NCBI RefSeq assembly: GCF_002090115.1
Contig: NZ_BBRK01000006.1
Location: 62,001-126,000 of the forward strand
DNA from: Demequina sp. NBRC 110054
GTDB taxonomy: Bacteria > Actinomycetota > Actinomycetes > Actinomycetales > Demequinaceae
Reading direction: 5' to 3'
DNA length: 64,000 nucleotides
Under the pieces are notes generated by a model. That model was not told the origin of the DNA and searched no databases. It worked only from the letters and a program-made list of their open reading frames with translations. Numbering within the stretch: the first letter of the stretch is position 1; every line of letters begins with the position of its first letter. Shown in pieces: positions 54,634 through 63,908 of this stretch. A program made the translations under genes and the position numbers.

Positions 54634-56030
54634 GCACTCTCCTCCACGAGCTGGTCCGCCAGCCTCCACAGCCCTGAGCCGTTCGATGCCTTGACGAGCA
54701 CCGTGTCTCCTGGTCGCAGCGCTCCCTCGAGCATCGCGCGGGCCTCGTCAATCGTAGCGGCGAAGGCCGCCTCGTCGCCCCATGAGCCCTCGCGCACTGC
54801 CGAGACGTAGACCGGTCGCGCGCCCTCGCCGACGACGAGGATGAGGTCGAGCCGCAGGCGCACCGCGTCCAGCCCGATCTCCTCGTGGGCCTCGCGCGAG
54901 CGGTCGCCCATCTCGCGCATCTCGCCGACGACGGCGATCGCGCGGCCCTCGCCCGCGACCTCCTTGAGCGCGCGCAGGGCGGCCTTCATCGACTCGGGGC
55001 TCGCGTTGTACGCGTCGTCCAGGATGCGCACGCCGTCCGTGCGCTCGGTGAGCGCCATGCGGTGCGCGCTGACGGGGCCGGAGACGGCCAGGCGCGCGGC
55101 GACGTCGTCGAGAGCGACTCCGCACTCGAGCGCGACCGAGGCCGCGGCGAGCGCGTTGGTCGCGTGGTGCGCGCCGATGAGCCGCAGCGTCACGGGGGCC
55201 GTGGACTCCGGGGTGGTGAGCACGAACGACGCGCTGCCGCGCACGAGCGCGAAGCCGTGCGCGCCGAGCGCGAGCGCGGGGCCGTCGCCCTCGACGCCGA
55301 ACAGCCGCACGCGACGGCCGTCCTCGCCGAGGGACGGTCGGTCGGCCATCGCGAGCACGCGCGGGTCGTCCGCGTTGAGGATCGCGACGCCGCCGGGCAC
55401 GAGGCCGTCGAGCAGGGTCGCCTTCTCCGCGGCGAGCCCCTCGGGGGAGCCTTCGTAGCCGCCCAGGTGCGCGGTGCCGACGGTGAGGACGACGGCGATG
55501 TCCAGTGGCGCGATGCCCGTGAGGTACGCGAGGTCGCCGGGAGCGCTCGCCCCCATCTCGAGGATGAGGTGGCGGGTCGAGGACTCCGCGCCGAGCACCG
55601 TGAGCGGCATGCCGAGCGCGTCATTGTAGCTCTTGATCGGCGCGTGCGCGTCGGGCAGGAGCTGCGTGAGCAGATCCTTCGTCGTGGTCTTGCCGTTGGA
55701 GCCCGTGATGCCGACGACCGTGAGCTCGCCCTCGGCGCGCAGCAGCGCGAGGTAGGCCTTCGCGAGGCGTCCGACGGCGGCCGGGACGTCGTCGACGAGC
55801 ACGTGGGGCGATTCGACCGGGCGCGACGCGAGCGTGAGCACGGCCCCGGCCTCGGTCGCGGCGCCGACGAACTCGTGGCCGTCGAAGAACTCGCCCACGA
55901 CGGCGATGTACAGCGCGCCCGGCTTCAGCACGCGCGTGTCGTTCCACGCCGAGGTGACGGTGACGCCAGGGTCGGCGTGCAGCTCTCCCCCGACCTCCTG
56001 AGCGATCCAGCCGGCGGTCAGCGGCCTCAT
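54630..56030 (-). CDS. murF: UDP-MurNAc-tripeptide D-Ala-D-Ala ligase
   Basis: 466 residues. Adds D-Ala-D-Ala to complete the pentapeptide. N-terminal substrate domain [20 protein letters not shown] loop [13 protein letters not shown], then [19 protein letters not shown] overlaps the murE stop (ATGA). Confidence 0.97.
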   Translation of the reverse strand: MRPLTAGWIAQEVGGELHADPGVTVTSAWNDTRVLKPGALYIAVVGEFFDGHEFVGAATEAGAVLTLASRPVESPHVLVDDVPAAVGRLAKAYLALLRAEGELTVVGITGSNGKTTTKDLLTQLLPDAHAPIKSYNDALGMPLTVLGAESSTRHLILEMGASAPGDLAYLTGIAPLDIAVVLTVGTAHLGGYEGSPEGLAAEKATLLDGLVPGGVAILNADDPRVLAMADRPSLGEDGRRVRLFGVEGDGPALALGAHGFALVRGSASFVLTTPESTAPVTLRLIGAHHATNALAAASVALECGVALDDVAARLAVSGPVSAHRMALTERTDGVRILDDAYNASPESMKAALRALKEVAGEGRAIAVVGEMREMGDRSREAHEEIGLDAVRLRLDLILVVGEGARPVYVSAVREGSWGDEAAFAATIDEARAMLEGALRPGDTVLVKASNGSGLWRLADQLVEESA

Positions 56031-57586
56031 GCGCCCGCCTCCCGCTCGGAGACGATGCGCGCGTGGGCGGCCAGGTAGGCGTCGCGGTCGTTGTAGCGAT
56101 GGAAGACGCCGGCGATCTCCTGGGTCGGCTCGTGGCCCTTGCCGGTGACGATGACGGTGTCTCCCGGGCGGCCCAGGCGCAGCCCGTACTCGACCGCGTC
56201 GACGCGCGGCTCGACCTCGTGGACGTCTGCCAGGTCGGGACGCACCCTCTGGATGCCCTCGCGGATCGCGGCACGGATCGCGGCGGGCTCCTCGGACCGG
56301 GGGTTCTCGTCCGTCAGGACGATGACGTCGGCCAGGTTCGCGGCGATCTCGCCCATGACGGGGCGCTTGCCCTGGTCGCGGTCGCCGTCCGAGCCGAAGA
56401 TCAGGATGAGGCGGCCGGGCGTGATGGGGCGCACCCCCTGGAGCGCGAGCGTGAGCGCGTCGGGGGTATGGGCGTAGTCGACGATCGCGAGAGGGTCCAC
56501 GTCGCTGCGCTCGATCACGCGCTCCATGCGTCCGGGGACCTCGTGACCTCCCGCGACCCCGGCGATCGCCTCGTCGAGCGGCACGCCCGCGGCGTGCGCG
56601 GCCACGATCGCGACCATCGAGTTGGAGACGTTGACGAGCCCGGGAAGAGGGCTCTCGGCGTGGTGCTCGGCTCCCGACGGATCGGTGAAGGCGAACCGCG
56701 AGCCGACACCGTCGAGGCCGATGTCGGCCCACGTGACGGTCCACTCAGCCTCGTGCGGGTCCTCGGGGCGGGTCGACACACGCTCGCACGGGATCTCGAC
56801 CCTGCCCGCGAGCTTGCGCCCCCACTCGTCATCGACGTTGATCACTCCCCTGCGCGCGCGGCCGGGCTCGAACAGCCGCGCCTTCGCGTCCAGGTAGCCG
56901 TCCATCGTCTTGTGGAAGTCGAGGTGGTCCCACTGCAGGTTCGTGAAGACCGCGACGGAGAACTCGACGCCCGCGATGCGGTCGAGCGCCGCTGCATGCG
57001 AGCTCACCTCGGTGACCGCGGCCGTGACGCCCTCGTCGAGCATGCGAGCGAGCAGCCCATGCAGGACCGGCGACTCGACCGTGGTCCGGGGGCTCTCGAT
57101 GGCCTCGTCGCCGAGGCGCAGCTCGACCGTGCCCATGATGCCGGTGAGCTCGTGGACGCGCCCCAGCGCCGACTCGATAAAGTAGCTCGTCGTGGTCTTG
57201 CCGTTGGTGCCCGTCACCCCGACGAATGCCAGCTGCTTCGAAGGGTCTCCATAGACCTCTGCGGCGGCCTCACCCATCGCCGCCCGCGCATCGTCCACGA
57301 CCACGACCGGCACGTCGACGCCGTCCGCGGCGAGGATCTCGGCACCCTCCGTGTCCGTGAGGATCGCGGCCGCGCCCGCGGCCTGCACCTGCGCGCCGAA
57401 GCGCGCGCCGTGGACCTTGAAGCCGGGGAAGGCGCCGAACAGGTCGCCCTCGCGCACCTCCCGCGAGTCGACGGTCGCGCCGCTCAGCGCGAGCCCTGCG
57501 ACGTCCGCCGGCAGCGGCGCGAGTCCGAGGCGCGCGGCCACGGCGGCGAGGGTGGTGCCCCGCGCGTGCGCGGGACGGAGGTCCAT
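56027..57586 (-). CDS. murE: UDP-MurNAc-L-Ala-D-Glu:diamino acid ligase
   Basis: 519 residues. Adds the third, diamino acid of the stem peptide. ATP loop [26 protein letters not shown] and TGKGHEPTQ are typical. The specificity motif reads LTDENPRSEEP: ENPR where meso-DAP enzymes have DNPR. Micrococcales often use L-Lys or L-Orn, so specificity is left open. Start: ATG at 57586 (MDLRPAHARG); a GTG at 57601 overlapping the ftsI stop would add 5 residues and is possible. Confidence 0.95.
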   Translation of the reverse strand: MDLRPAHARGTTLAAVAARLGLAPLPADVAGLALSGATVDSREVREGDLFGAFPGFKVHGARFGAQVQAAGAAAILTDTEGAEILAADGVDVPVVVVDDARAAMGEAAAEVYGDPSKQLAFVGVTGTNGKTTTSYFIESALGRVHELTGIMGTVELRLGDEAIESPRTTVESPVLHGLLARMLDEGVTAAVTEVSSHAAALDRIAGVEFSVAVFTNLQWDHLDFHKTMDGYLDAKARLFEPGRARRGVINVDDEWGRKLAGRVEIPCERVSTRPEDPHEAEWTVTWADIGLDGVGSRFAFTDPSGAEHHAESPLPGLVNVSNSMVAIVAAHAAGVPLDEAIAGVAGGHEVPGRMERVIERSDVDPLAIVDYAHTPDALTLALQGVRPITPGRLILIFGSDGDRDQGKRPVMGEIAANLADVIVLTDENPRSEEPAAIRAAIREGIQRVRPDLADVHEVEPRVDAVEYGLRLGRPGDTVIVTGKGHEPTQEIAGVFHRYNDRDAYLAAHARIVSEREAGA

Positions 57587-57597
57587 CTGAGTCAAGC

Positions 57598-59403
57598 TCA
57601 CTCCCAGGTCGTGGGGTACGGATCGGCCTCCCCCGTCGAGGGCGCGACGCCGAGCGACTGGAGCGTCAACGTCGCGACATCGCGGAAGACCGGTGCAGCC
57701 ACCGTGCCGCCCCAGATCGAGGTCCTGGGATGGAACATGATGACGGACACGACGATACGCGGATCGTCGGCCGGCGCGATTCCGACGAACGACGCGACGA
57801 CGCCGGACTGGGTGCCGTCGCTCGCGAACACCTGCGCCGTGCCGGTCTTGCCAGCCACGCGGTATCCCTCGATCGTCGCGGCGCCACCCGTGCCCTCGGC
57901 CGTGACGTCCTCGAGCATCGTCATCAGCTGCGAGGCCGTGTCCGCGGAGATCACCTGGGTGTCCTCCTCGGTCTCGCGCGCGGTGAACTCCCCGTCTGCG
58001 GACTCGTAGCCCTGGACGACCGTCGGCTGCACCATCACGCCGCCGTTCGCGATCGTCTGGTACACCTGCGCGGTCTGCAGCGCCGTGACCGAGACGCCCT
58101 GCCCGTAGTAGACGGCGTACTTGGTGCGCCCGTCCCAGTTCTCCCAGCTGCGCAGGATGCCGCCCGACTCCCCGGGCAGCCCGACGTCCGTGGGCTCGCC
58201 GAAGCCGAAGGCCTCGAGGTACTCGTAGAACGTCTCCGAGCCGAGCTCCTCGCCCACCTGGATGGTTCCCGTGTTGGAGGAGTTCACCAGAATGCCCGCG
58301 AGCGTGTACTGCTGCTTGCCGTAGTCGTGGGAGTCGCTGAAGGTCTGACCGTTCGACGTCGTGTACTGGTACGGCGCGACGTACTCGGACGTCGGGGTCG
58401 CGACGCCCTCCTCGAGTGCGGCGGCCATCGTGATCACCTTCGCCGTGGAGCCGGGCTCGAACACCGTCGAGACCGCGCGCGAGCCGCGGTCCTCCGAGTC
58501 GGAGGCGCCTGGGTCGTTGGGATCGACGGTGTCCGAGTCGGCCAGCGCGTAGATCTCGCCCGACTTGACGTCCTCGACGATCACGATGCCTCCCGACGAG
58601 CCCGTGTCGGCGACCGCCTCGTCGAGGATCTCCTGCACCTGATACTGGATGTCGGCGTCGATCGTCAGCACCACGGTGTCGCCCGGCTCCGCCGCGACCT
58701 CGTCGAGGATGCCCGTGGGGATCACGGTGCCGCTCGCGGAGTTGGCGCCGCGCTCGTACGTGACGGAGCCGTCCTCGCCGACCAGCGTGTCCTCGAGCGC
58801 GAGCTCGATGCCGGCGTTGCCGAACAGTCCTGCCTGGTCCGAGCGGCCGCCCATGTAGCCCACGATGTTGCCCGCGACGGTGCCGTTCGGGTAGTAGCGC
58901 TGCGAGACGCTCTCCTTGCCGATGCCGGAGATGCCCTCGTCGTCGATGAGCTCCCACGTCTCGGGAGAGACGTACTTCGCGATGTACGTGAACGTGCTGT
59001 CGCCGACGAGCTTCGCGGCGAGCTCGCTCTCGCTCATGTCGAGGATCGGCGCGAGGATCTTGGCCGCGTCGAGCGGGCCCTCGGCGACCAGCTGGCCACC
59101 CTCGTAGCGCGTCCAGCCCGCGAGCTCGGTCTGGTCGACGTACACGTGGTACTTCTGCACCGAGGTCGCGAGCACCGTGCCGTTGCGGTCGACGATGTCG
59201 GCGCGCTCGGTGGACACGCTCGTCGTGGTCAGCCGGGTCGCGAGCGCCTCGTCAGAGAGCTCCTCGGCATTGACGGCCTGCACCATCACGAGCCTGCCGA
59301 TGAACACGAGCAGGATGGCGAGCGCGGCGAAGGACAGCACGCGCTGCCGCCGCACAGGATGCCCCACGCGCTGCAGGTGCGTGCGCCCCGCGCGATCGGC
59401 CAT
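57598..59403 (-). CDS. ftsI: penicillin-binding protein 3 / FtsI transpeptidase
   Basis: 601 residues, class B PBP cross-linking septal peptidoglycan. TM anchor (about 23-42), pedestal domain starting near DIVDRNGTVLATS, transpeptidase with SxxK in FEPGSTAKVITM, SxN in VNSSNTGTI and KTG in VAGKTGTAQVF. The ATG overlaps the ftsL stop by one base (TGATG). Confidence 0.97.
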   Translation of the reverse strand: MADRAGRTHLQRVGHPVRRQRVLSFAALAILLVFIGRLVMVQAVNAEELSDEALATRLTTTSVSTERADIVDRNGTVLATSVQKYHVYVDQTELAGWTRYEGGQLVAEGPLDAAKILAPILDMSESELAAKLVGDSTFTYIAKYVSPETWELIDDEGISGIGKESVSQRYYPNGTVAGNIVGYMGGRSDQAGLFGNAGIELALEDTLVGEDGSVTYERGANSASGTVIPTGILDEVAAEPGDTVVLTIDADIQYQVQEILDEAVADTGSSGGIVIVEDVKSGEIYALADSDTVDPNDPGASDSEDRGSRAVSTVFEPGSTAKVITMAAALEEGVATPTSEYVAPYQYTTSNGQTFSDSHDYGKQQYTLAGILVNSSNTGTIQVGEELGSETFYEYLEAFGFGEPTDVGLPGESGGILRSWENWDGRTKYAVYYGQGVSVTALQTAQVYQTIANGGVMVQPTVVQGYESADGEFTARETEEDTQVISADTASQLMTMLEDVTAEGTGGAATIEGYRVAGKTGTAQVFASDGTQSGVVASFVGIAPADDPRIVVSVIMFHPRTSIWGGTVAAPVFRDVATLTLQSLGVAPSTGEADPYPTTWE

Positions 59404-59861
59404 CAGCCGGTCCTCTGCTTGAGGACGACCCCTTGCTCCAGCGACACGAAACCGAGCGTATCCGCGGACTGCATCCCGAGCTCGGAGGCACGCTGTGCCA
59501 GCCGCGGAGCTGCCGAGCTCTCCTCGAGCTCCGTGACGAGGTCGTCACGCTCCTGGGCGAGCTGCGCGATCTCGATCTTCAGGTCGCGGCGCTCGTACGC
59601 GCCCTCCGTCATCGCGATGTTGATGAGCAGCACGCTCGCGAGCGCCGCCACGATGACGCTCACGCACAGCATCGCGAACGGCACGATCGAGCGCGCCTGC
59701 TCGGGCGCCGCGACGGCCCGCAGATGCGGCGCGCGCGCCGGCTCCTCCGCCTGAGGCCGAGGGCGCTGACGGCGCGGCGCGGCAGCCGTGGCGGCGGACG
59801 ACCGCGAGACCGGGACGGGACGTCCTGAGACGCCGGGCCTCAGCTTGGGTGCGGCGCTCAC
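59403..59861 (-). CDS. ftsL: FtsL-like divisome protein
   Basis: 152 residues. Position and architecture identify it: basic Pro/Arg cytoplasmic part (1-58), one TM helix (about 60-82), extracytoplasmic coiled coil (about 88-118, ERRDLKIEIAQLAQERDDL) and a short end (ASELGMQSADTLGFV). Sequence conservation of FtsL is low in general. GTG start overlapping the rsmH stop. Confidence 0.88.
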   Translation of the reverse strand: MSAAPKLRPGVSGRPVPVSRSSAATAAAPRRQRPRPQAEEPARAPHLRAVAAPEQARSIVPFAMLCVSVIVAALASVLLINIAMTEGAYERRDLKIEIAQLAQERDDLVTELEESSAAPRLAQRASELGMQSADTLGFVSLEQGVVLKQRTG

Positions 59862-60847
59862 GCGTCCCTCCTTCGACGCGAAGGCGGCGTGGGCCGGAGC
59901 CGCTGTGCGGCGCGCAGCCGGACGGGCTTGGAGCGCGGGTTGACCTCGGCCTCCTCGGCGGAGGCCTTCTCAGCCCCGCGCGTGAGCAGCTTCAGGTAAG
60001 GCTGCGCCTCGTCGGGGACGACGGGCAGCCCGGGCGGGGCGTCGATCTCGGCCCCTGCGGCGAACGCGTGCTTCACGAGCCGGTCCTCGAGCGAGTGGTA
60101 GCTCATCACGACGACGCGGCCGCCGACCCCCACCGCCTCGATCGCGGCGGGGATGGCGCGATCGAGCACCTCGAGCTCGCGGTTCACCGCGATGCGCAGG
60201 GCCTGGAACGTGCGCTTGGCGGGGTGACCGCCGGGCGCGTGCCGCGCGGCGGCCGGCATCGCCTCGAGCACGAGGTCGGCGAGCTCCGTCGAGCGTGTGA
60301 GCGGCGCGGTCTCGCGGCGGCGCACGATCGCACGCGCGATGCGCGGCGCGAAGCGCTCCTCCCCGTACACCTTGAGGATGCGGGCGATCTCGCGCTCGTC
60401 CTCCTCGCGAAGCAGGTCCGCGGCCGTGCGCGGCTCCGACCGGTCCATGCGCATGTCGAGCGGAGCGTCCTGCGCGTACGAGAAGCCTCGCTCGGGCTCG
60501 TCGATCTGGAGGGAGCTCACGCCGAGATCGAGCAGGATCGCATCCGCGGCCCCGACGCCCGCGGTCGCGAGCGCGCCCGCCATGTCGTCGTACGTGGCGT
60601 GATGCGCGACGAAGCGGTCCCCGAAGCGCACGAGGCGCTCGGACGCGAGCGCGATGGCCTGCTCGTCGCGGTCGATGCCGACGACCCGCGCGAGCGGGCA
60701 GCGCTCGAGCAGCGCCTCGGTGTGGCCGCCCATGCCGAGCGTGCCGTCGATCGCGACCGCACCCTCGTGGTCGAGTGCAGGGGCCATGAGCTCGACGCAG
60801 CGGTCACGCATGACCGGCACGTGCCGAGAGGCCGCATCCTGACCCAT
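59858..60847 (-). CDS. rsmH: 16S rRNA m4C1402 methyltransferase
   Basis: 329 residues (RsmH/MraW). N4-methylates C1402 of 16S rRNA. N-terminal HVPVMRDRCVELMAP, SAM loop IDGTLGMGGHTE, MSYHSLEDRLVKH near the end, then a basic tail (RSKPVRLRAAQRLRP). 122 bp separate it from mraZ. Confidence 0.97.
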   Translation of the reverse strand: MGQDAASRHVPVMRDRCVELMAPALDHEGAVAIDGTLGMGGHTEALLERCPLARVVGIDRDEQAIALASERLVRFGDRFVAHHATYDDMAGALATAGVGAADAILLDLGVSSLQIDEPERGFSYAQDAPLDMRMDRSEPRTAADLLREEDEREIARILKVYGEERFAPRIARAIVRRRETAPLTRSTELADLVLEAMPAAARHAPGGHPAKRTFQALRIAVNRELEVLDRAIPAAIEAVGVGGRVVVMSYHSLEDRLVKHAFAAGAEIDAPPGLPVVPDEAQPYLKLLTRGAEKASAEEAEVNPRSKPVRLRAAQRLRPTPPSRRRRDA

Positions 60848-60969
60848 CTCCTGCCCCCTTCCTCCGTCGGTACTGCTTCAGGTCTGTCGTGCCCCGTGGT
60901 CTCCCTCCGGCCCTCTGGCGGGGGGAAGTCCGCCAGAGCTGCTCGGAAGAAGGCCACGGGGCACGCGCG

Positions 60970-61437
60970 TCACATGTCGTCGAACACCTCTGCCGCCGTC
61001 TCCGCGTAGGCGTCCTCGCCAGCCTCGAGGTACTTCTCCCACGCCTCCACGTCCCAGATCTCCACGCGGGATCCCATGCCGACCACTGCGACCTCGCGGT
61101 CGATCCCCGCGTACTTGCGCAGCGGCTGCGACAGCAGCACGCGCCCCTGCTTGTCAGGGATGTCGTCCTGCGCATACGCGAGAAAGCTGCGCATGTAGTC
61201 GCGCGCCGCCTTGTTCTCGAGCGGCGCCTTGCGCAGGCGGCTGTGAACCTCCTGGAACTCGTCGATCGGGAACACGAAGATGCAGCGGTCCAGGCCGCGT
61301 GTGGCGACCAGTCCCGATGCGAGGCGACCGCGGAACTTCGCCGGCAGGATCAGCCGGCCCTTGTCGTCGAGGCGGGGCATGAACGTGCCAAGGAAGACCC
61401 CTGTGGGTCCCAGGCCATGCGCCGCGATCTCCGACAC
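60970..61437 (-). CDS. mraZ: transcriptional regulator MraZ
   Basis: 155 residues, two AbrB-like SpoVT folds; first repeat [18 protein letters not shown], second [16 protein letters not shown]. In other bacteria MraZ represses its own dcw operon. The GTG start at 61437 has GGGGAGG about 10 nt upstream; the family's usual start MFLG corresponds to GTC-TTC-CTT here, which cannot initiate, so a 13-residue N-terminal extension is required. The promoter region has three direct repeats fitting MraZ boxes. Confidence 0.95.
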   Translation of the reverse strand: MSEIAAHGLGPTGVFLGTFMPRLDDKGRLILPAKFRGRLASGLVATRGLDRCIFVFPIDEFQEVHSRLRKAPLENKAARDYMRSFLAYAQDDIPDKQGRVLLSQPLRKYAGIDREVAVVGMGSRVEIWDVEAWEKYLEAGEDAYAETAAEVFDDM

Positions 61438-61475
61438 GTGGCCTCACCTCCCCTCGCCACGGTTCACCCGATGCC

Positions 61476-61500
61476 CCCACTTTACTCCACTTCCCCCCAC
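61476..61500 (-). promoter_or_regulatory. mraZ: MraZ-box direct repeats upstream of mraZ
   Basis: On the minus strand GTGGG-N5-GTGGA-N5-GTGGG, exact 10-bp period, 38-63 bp before the GTG start. This fits the TGGGN/5-nt pattern known for MraZ binding. TAAAGT within the array is a candidate -10. Confidence 0.75.
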
Positions 61501-61560
61501 ATTTTCAGAGGACAGGCGAAATTCTCCTGTCAGATTCCTCATATCTACTGGTAGATCACG

Positions 61561-61575
61561 GTGGAGGGATGTGGA
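61561..61575 (+). promoter_or_regulatory. two MraZ-like boxes facing moxR
   Basis: GTGGA-N5-GTGGA on the plus strand, same 10-bp period, about 64-78 bp upstream of moxR. Boxes are the weaker TGGA type; a TACGCT -10 candidate for moxR lies at 61604-61609. Confidence 0.4.
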
Positions 61576-61638
61576 GGAGTCTAGGCCTCCCCTGGGTGTC
61601 CGATACGCTCGAACCAGTCCGAACAGGAGGAACCCCGC

Positions 61639-62634
61639 ATGGCACACCCGATCCCCACCCCGGAGGAGCTCGCCGAGGTCGCCGAGGTGATGGAGCGCAT
61701 CCGTGAGTCGATCGGCACGGTGCTGTCCGGGCTCGGACCCGCGGTCGAGGCGACGCTGTCGACCGTCCTCGCCGAGGGACACGTGCTCATGGAGGACGTC
61801 CCTGGCGTCGGCAAGACGACGCTCGCCCGCGCGCTCGCCGCCTCGGTCGGGGCGAGCGTCGGCAGGGTGCAGTTCACCCCGGACCTGCTCCCCTCGGACG
61901 TCACCGGCGTCTCGATCTTCAGGTCCGACGAGCAGCGCTTCGAGTTCCGTCCCGGCCCGATCTTCGCGAACCTCGTCATCGCGGATGAGATCAACCGCGC
62001 CTCTCCCAAGACGCAGTCCGCGCTCCTCGAATCGATGCAGGAGCGCAGGGTGACCGTCGACGGCACGACGCACCCTCTGCCGTCGCCCTTCCTCGTCGTC
62101 GCGACCCAGAACCCCGTCGAGATGGAGGGCACCTACCCTCTGCCCGAGGCGCAGCGTGACCGCTTCATGACCCGCGTCGCGGTGGGCTATCCGTCTCCCG
62201 ACGACGAGCTCGCGATGCTCGACAGCCACGACGGCGTCGACCCGCTGCAGTCCGTCTCCGCGGTGACCGACACCGAGACGCTCGCGCGCCTCATCTCCAT
62301 CGCGCGCAGGATCTATGCAGCCCCGGCGATCAAGCAGTACATCGTCGACCTGGTCCGCGACACCAGGCAGGACCCGGCGCTGCGCCTCGGCGCCTCGCCG
62401 CGCGCGTCCCTCCAGCTGCTTGCCGCGGCGAAGGGCCGCGCCGCGCTGCACGGACGCAACCACGTGCTGCCGGACGACCTCAAGGCGCTCGCCGTGGCGG
62501 TGCTCGCGCACCGCGTGATGCCCTCCGTGGAGTCCCGCGCCGCGGGGCGGAGCGCCGAGTCGATCGTCGCCTCCCTCACGAGCAGCGTGCCTGTTCCCAC
62601 CGAGGCGCGCGTCGGGTCGTCCCGCTCCGCATGA
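61639..62634 (+). CDS. MoxR-family AAA+ ATPase
   Basis: 331 residues. Walker A EDVPGVGKTTLARAL, Walker B LVIADEINRASPKTQ, sensor region ATQNPVEMEGTYPLPEAQ. MoxR ATPases act as chaperones or metal-insertion factors together with DUF58/VWA proteins. ATG with ACAGGAGGAA upstream. First gene of a moxR-DUF58-(third gene) operon divergent from mraZ. Confidence 0.94.
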   Translation: MAHPIPTPEELAEVAEVMERIRESIGTVLSGLGPAVEATLSTVLAEGHVLMEDVPGVGKTTLARALAASVGASVGRVQFTPDLLPSDVTGVSIFRSDEQRFEFRPGPIFANLVIADEINRASPKTQSALLESMQERRVTVDGTTHPLPSPFLVVATQNPVEMEGTYPLPEAQRDRFMTRVAVGYPSPDDELAMLDSHDGVDPLQSVSAVTDTETLARLISIARRIYAAPAIKQYIVDLVRDTRQDPALRLGASPRASLQLLAAAKGRAALHGRNHVLPDDLKALAVAVLAHRVMPSVESRAAGRSAESIVASLTSSVPVPTEARVGSSRSA

Positions 62635-63908
62635 CCTCGCGCGGCACGTCGCAGGCTCGCACCGCTCCCGCGAGCGCGAGGCCGGGGCGCACGGAGACAG
62701 TCGTCACCGCGCGCGGCATCGGGATGGCGGGCGCGAGCATCGCGGTCCTCGCCCTGGGCATCGGGCTCGCCTCGACCCTGCTGGTGTTCATCGGCATGAC
62801 CGTGCTCGCCGCGACCCTGATCTCAGCCGCGTGGCTCGTCGGCGCGGTGCAGATGCTCAGGCGCCGGTTCCGCACCGCCCGCCGGGTCGTCGCGCCCTTC
62901 CCGCTCGTCGTCGGGGAGCCGGGCTCGGTCACGGTCGACGTCGACGCGGTGCGCGCGACGCGACGCGTCCCCCGGCTCGACATCCGCGAGCAGGCCTCCC
63001 CCGAGCTCACCGGGCCGCGGCCGACGTCCGCCGAGGTCCTGCGAGCACCCGGCCGAGTCCGCCTCGCGTACGCGCTCCACCCCGACGCGCGAGGACGCTG
63101 GCCCCTGGGCCCGGCCGTCGTGCGCGTCTCCGATCCCTTCGGCCTCGCCTGGGCCGACACCCCGGTCGGCGCCGAGGAGGTCGTGCCGGTGCGGCCCCAG
63201 GTGGTCGATCTCGCCGCCGCAGGCGCGGCCCGCCTCGAAGGCCTCGAGCAGCTCTCGCGGGGCGCGCGGCGCGCATCGTCGGACGATGCGGCGGTGCGCG
63301 AGTACCGGGTGGGCGACGACCCACGTCGCGTCCACTGGCCCAGCACTGCCCGCCGCGGCAGCCTCGTCGTCCGCGCGGATGAGCACGCCGGCCGCCCGCC
63401 CGCGACACTGATCGTCGATCTGCCAGGCGACGAGGAGTCGCTCGAGACAGCCGTGTCCGCCGCCGCGTCGGTCGCGCTGAGCGTGATCGCCGACGGCCAC
63501 GGCCTCACGTTCGAGGTGCCAGGCAGCGTCGACTCACCGAGCTGGAACGCAGACGCGCCCGACGAGGCCCGTGCGGGCATTCTCGATGCGTGCGTCGACC
63601 TGCGGTCCCCCTCCACGGGGGACGGCGATGCGCTCGCTCAGGCCACGCACGCCGTACTGCGACGCGACGGCGCCGCCTCGCTCGTGATCGCCATGGTCGA
63701 GCCGCGCGGAGAGAGGGACACGGGACTCGTCGCGCTCTCGGGACTCGGTGCGGGAGGCCGCGCGATCGCGCTCGTGCGTGCCGGAGAGCGCGCGTCCGAG
63801 ACCCAGCGACTGCTCGCGCGCGGCGGATGGCGCTGCGCGATCTGGAACGATCTCGACGACCTCGCGGACGCCTGGGGATCCATCGCGGGCGGGACGGGGA
63901 AGTCATGA
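62631..63908 (+). CDS. DUF58 domain protein
   Basis: 425 residues. Two N-terminal TM helices (about 30-70), then a VWA-like DUF58 domain with signature VREYRVGDDPRRVHWPSTAR. Partner of MoxR ATPases; function not settled. ATG overlaps the moxR stop (ATGA). Residues around REYRVGD follow a palindromic GGACGATGCG word at 63271-63290. Confidence 0.9.
   Translation: MTSRGTSQARTAPASARPGRTETVVTARGIGMAGASIAVLALGIGLASTLLVFIGMTVLAATLISAAWLVGAVQMLRRRFRTARRVVAPFPLVVGEPGSVTVDVDAVRATRRVPRLDIREQASPELTGPRPTSAEVLRAPGRVRLAYALHPDARGRWPLGPAVVRVSDPFGLAWADTPVGAEEVVPVRPQVVDLAAAGAARLEGLEQLSRGARRASSDDAAVREYRVGDDPRRVHWPSTARRGSLVVRADEHAGRPPATLIVDLPGDEESLETAVSAAASVALSVIADGHGLTFEVPGSVDSPSWNADAPDEARAGILDACVDLRSPSTGDGDALAQATHAVLRRDGAASLVIAMVEPRGERDTGLVALSGLGAGGRAIALVRAGERASETQRLLARGGWRCAIWNDLDDLADAWGSIAGGTGKS

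Noticed and set aside
61398-61437. MraZ starting at the usual MFLG position
   Set aside because: The corresponding codon is GTC, which is not a start; the GTG at 61437 has a Shine-Dalgarno.
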